16,915 nucleotides of DNA from CAVQBP01 sp964448105. Lineage in GTDB: Bacteria; Bacteroidota; Ignavibacteria; Ignavibacteriales; Ignavibacteriaceae. Below are positions 15,753 to 16,915 of this stretch, piece after piece. The position numbers and the translations under genes are program-made. Each line of letters begins with the position of its first letter. Positions within the stretch are counted from its first letter, which is position 1. The stretch covers positions 1-16,915 of the forward strand of contig CAYUVK010000112.1 of the NCBI GenBank assembly GCA_964448105.1, written 5' to 3'. Below the pieces are notes generated by a model. The model saw nothing but the letters and a program-made list of their open reading frames with translations, had not been told where the DNA came from and made no database searches.

Positions 15753-16769
15753 ATGAATATAGAAGAAAATCTTTCCCTAAAAAAATACAATACCTTCGGT
15801 ATAGATGTAAAAGCAAAATATTTTGCTGAAGTTTTTTCTATTGAAGAATTAAAAGAATTATTATCCTTAGAAAAATATAAAAATCTACCTAAGTTTATTT
15901 TAGGCGGGGGAAGCAACATCCTTTTTACAAAAGACTTTAATGGATTAGTAATAACATTTTCATCGGGAGAGATTCAAGTTGAGGGAGAAGATGATGATTA
16001 TGTTTTTGTTAGAGCTTCTGCAGGTGTAATATGGCATAGGCTTGTTTTATACTGCATCGATAGAAATTATGGCGGAATTGAAAATCTCTCTCTTATTCCC
16101 GGCAAAGTTGGTGCTGCTCCAATTCAAAATATCGGTGCTTATGGTCAGGAATTGAAAGATGTATTTTATTCTTTAAATGGAATTTTTATAGAAAACCTGG
16201 AAGAAAAAATATTTTATAAGGATGAATGCCAATTTGCTTACCGCAATAGTATCTTTAAAAAAGAATTGAAAAATAAGTTCATAATTACAGATGTAGCTTT
16301 AAAGTTAAACAAGCATCCAATCGTAAATACTTCTTACGGAGCAATTGAAGAAGGGCTCAAAAAAAGAAATATAACTGAAGTAACTATAAAAGATGTAAGC
16401 GAAGTTGTTTGTGATATAAGAATGAGCAAACTCCCTGACCCGTCAAAAATAGGAAATTCAGGCAGTTTCTTTAAAAATCCTGAAATAACAAATAAAAGAT
16501 TTGAAGAATTAAAAAGTAAATTTCCGGGTATGGTAGGATATAATATTCCTGATGGAATGGTAAAAATTGCTGCAGGCTGGTTGATTGAACAGGCAGGATT
16601 AAAGGGTAAAAGAGTTGGAAATACGGGAACACATCCGAAGCAAGCTTTGGTTATTGTAAATTATGGAAATGCAACCGGTCAGGAAATCTTAGAGTTTAAA
16701 GATTTTGTTAAGAATTCCATTTTAGAAAAATACGGTATAGAATTGGAGGAAGAAGTTAATGTTTTGTAA
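15753..16769 (+). CDS. murB: UDP-N-acetylenolpyruvoylglucosamine reductase
   Basis: FAD- and NADPH-dependent reduction of UDP-GlcNAc-enolpyruvate to UDP-MurNAc, the second committed step of peptidoglycan precursor synthesis, in the cytoplasm. The 338 residues match type I MurB length. The FAD-binding domain has LKKYNTFGI (9-17), ILGGGSNILF (49-58) and GIENLSLIPGKVGAAPIQNI (108-127). The substrate domain has FAYRNSIFK with Arg164, and GNSGSFFKNP with the proton-donor Ser238. The C-terminus ends ELEEEVNVL, carrying the conserved Glu of the LEPEV-type motif. All the key residues are present. The ATG has no clear ribosome binding site. It is a single gene, divergent from the Nudix gene, with the CRISPR edge 88 bp downstream. 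Confidence 0.96.
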   Translation: MNIEENLSLKKYNTFGIDVKAKYFAEVFSIEELKELLSLEKYKNLPKFILGGGSNILFTKDFNGLVITFSSGEIQVEGEDDDYVFVRASAGVIWHRLVLYCIDRNYGGIENLSLIPGKVGAAPIQNIGAYGQELKDVFYSLNGIFIENLEEKIFYKDECQFAYRNSIFKKELKNKFIITDVALKLNKHPIVNTSYGAIEEGLKKRNITEVTIKDVSEVVCDIRMSKLPDPSKIGNSGSFFKNPEITNKRFEELKSKFPGMVGYNIPDGMVKIAAGWLIEQAGLKGKRVGNTGTHPKQALVIVNYGNATGQEILEFKDFVKNSILEKYGIELEEEVNVL

Positions 16770-16857
16770 CTTCAAGGTTGACAATATGGATAAAGTAGAG
16801 AGCCCCCTTGTATGGTGAACCTTCATGGATAACACGTATAAATGATTACCATCAACT
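16770..16857. other. Trailer region between murB and the CRISPR repeat
   Basis: Eighty-eight noncoding bases. A 6-bp inverted repeat, AAGGTT (16774-16779) and AACCTT (16818-16823), spans a 38-base loop and is weak. The stretch 16801-16820 (AGCCCCCTTGTATGGTGAAC) vaguely resembles the stem part of the neighbouring repeat at a distance of about 68-69 bases, which would suit a decayed repeat, but identity is low. Confidence 0.3.
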
Positions 16858-16915
16858 GTTTCAATCCACGCACCCGCATGGGGTGCGACTGTAACAATGT
16901 TAATTTGTACGGTTG
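16858..16915 (-). CRISPR. Edge of a type I-C-like CRISPR array: one repeat and a partial spacer
   Basis: A 32-nt unit (16858-16889) starts GTTTCAATCC and ends GGGGTGCGAC. Its reverse complement begins GTCGCACCCC and ends GTGGATTGAAAC, the form of type I-C repeats. It contains a perfect 7-bp palindrome, CGCACCC and GGGTGCG, around GCATG. The next 26 bases (16890-16915) are unrelated to the repeat and unlike the neighbouring DNA's composition only mildly; they would be an incomplete spacer. Since I-C repeats are transcribed toward GAAAC, this array runs on the minus strand and this is its leader-distal end. Only one copy is in view, so the array itself is inferred from the repeat's identity. 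Confidence 0.75.

Noticed and set aside
16774..16823. AAGGTT/AACCTT inverted repeat as a murB terminator
   Set aside because: Six pairs across a 38-base loop with no T-tract.
1..16915. Mobile element, prophage, toxin-antitoxin or new multi-gene defence system
   Set aside because: Every long gene is a recognisable housekeeping or repeat protein; no transposase, integrase, tRNA-flanked att site or small paired genes are present. Only the CRISPR edge suggests a defence locus.

Overview
The window is AT-rich bacterial chromosome, almost fully coding, and reads as ordinary housekeeping DNA from the Bacteroidota/Ignavibacteriota (FCB) lineage. Four things support this placement. The order purH-mreB-mreC-mreD-PBP2-rodA is typical of that superphylum. 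The clearest promoter, before pyrG, fits the TTG-N20-TAnnTTTG form. Shine-Dalgarno use is weak or patchy. The citrate synthase is of the mitochondrial-like type rather than the usual bacterial hexameric GltA. I favour an Ignavibacteria-like organism, by inference from protein character and gene order, not from a database search.

Layout: a Sel1-repeat exported protein lies on the minus strand (86-1678). A 329-bp divergent intergenic region follows, holding three consecutive stem-loops. Citrate synthase (2008-3288) comes next. pyrG (3496-5136) has a good promoter and overlaps an exported TPR protein (5129-6661). Then come purN (6730-7335) and purH (7469-8986), the third and last two steps of IMP synthesis. 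The elongasome cluster mreB, mreC, mreD, PBP2 and rodA (9074-14443) has overlapping or abutting genes. recX (14476-15120) follows and converges on a minus-strand Nudix gene (15127-15537). murB (15753-16769) is divergent from the Nudix gene.

Functional theme: nucleotide synthesis (CTP and IMP) sits beside peptidoglycan precursor synthesis (MurB) and rod-shape wall elongation (MreBCD, PBP2, RodA). MreB filaments, the MreC/MreD membrane scaffold, the RodA glycosyltransferase and the PBP2 transpeptidase form one machine, and the tight coupling of their genes fits co-expression.

The one sign of an accessory system is at the right edge. A single 32-nt repeat of type I-C CRISPR character (16858-16889) is followed by 26 nt of apparent spacer, after which the window stops. 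By orientation this is the leader-distal end of an array, with leader and any cas genes beyond the edge. I found no rRNA, tRNA, insertion sequence, prophage or toxin-antitoxin genes. No undescribed multi-gene system is evident. The most unusual points are the array edge, the tandem stem-loops before citrate synthase, the heavy use of TTG start codons, and the eukaryote-like citrate synthase.
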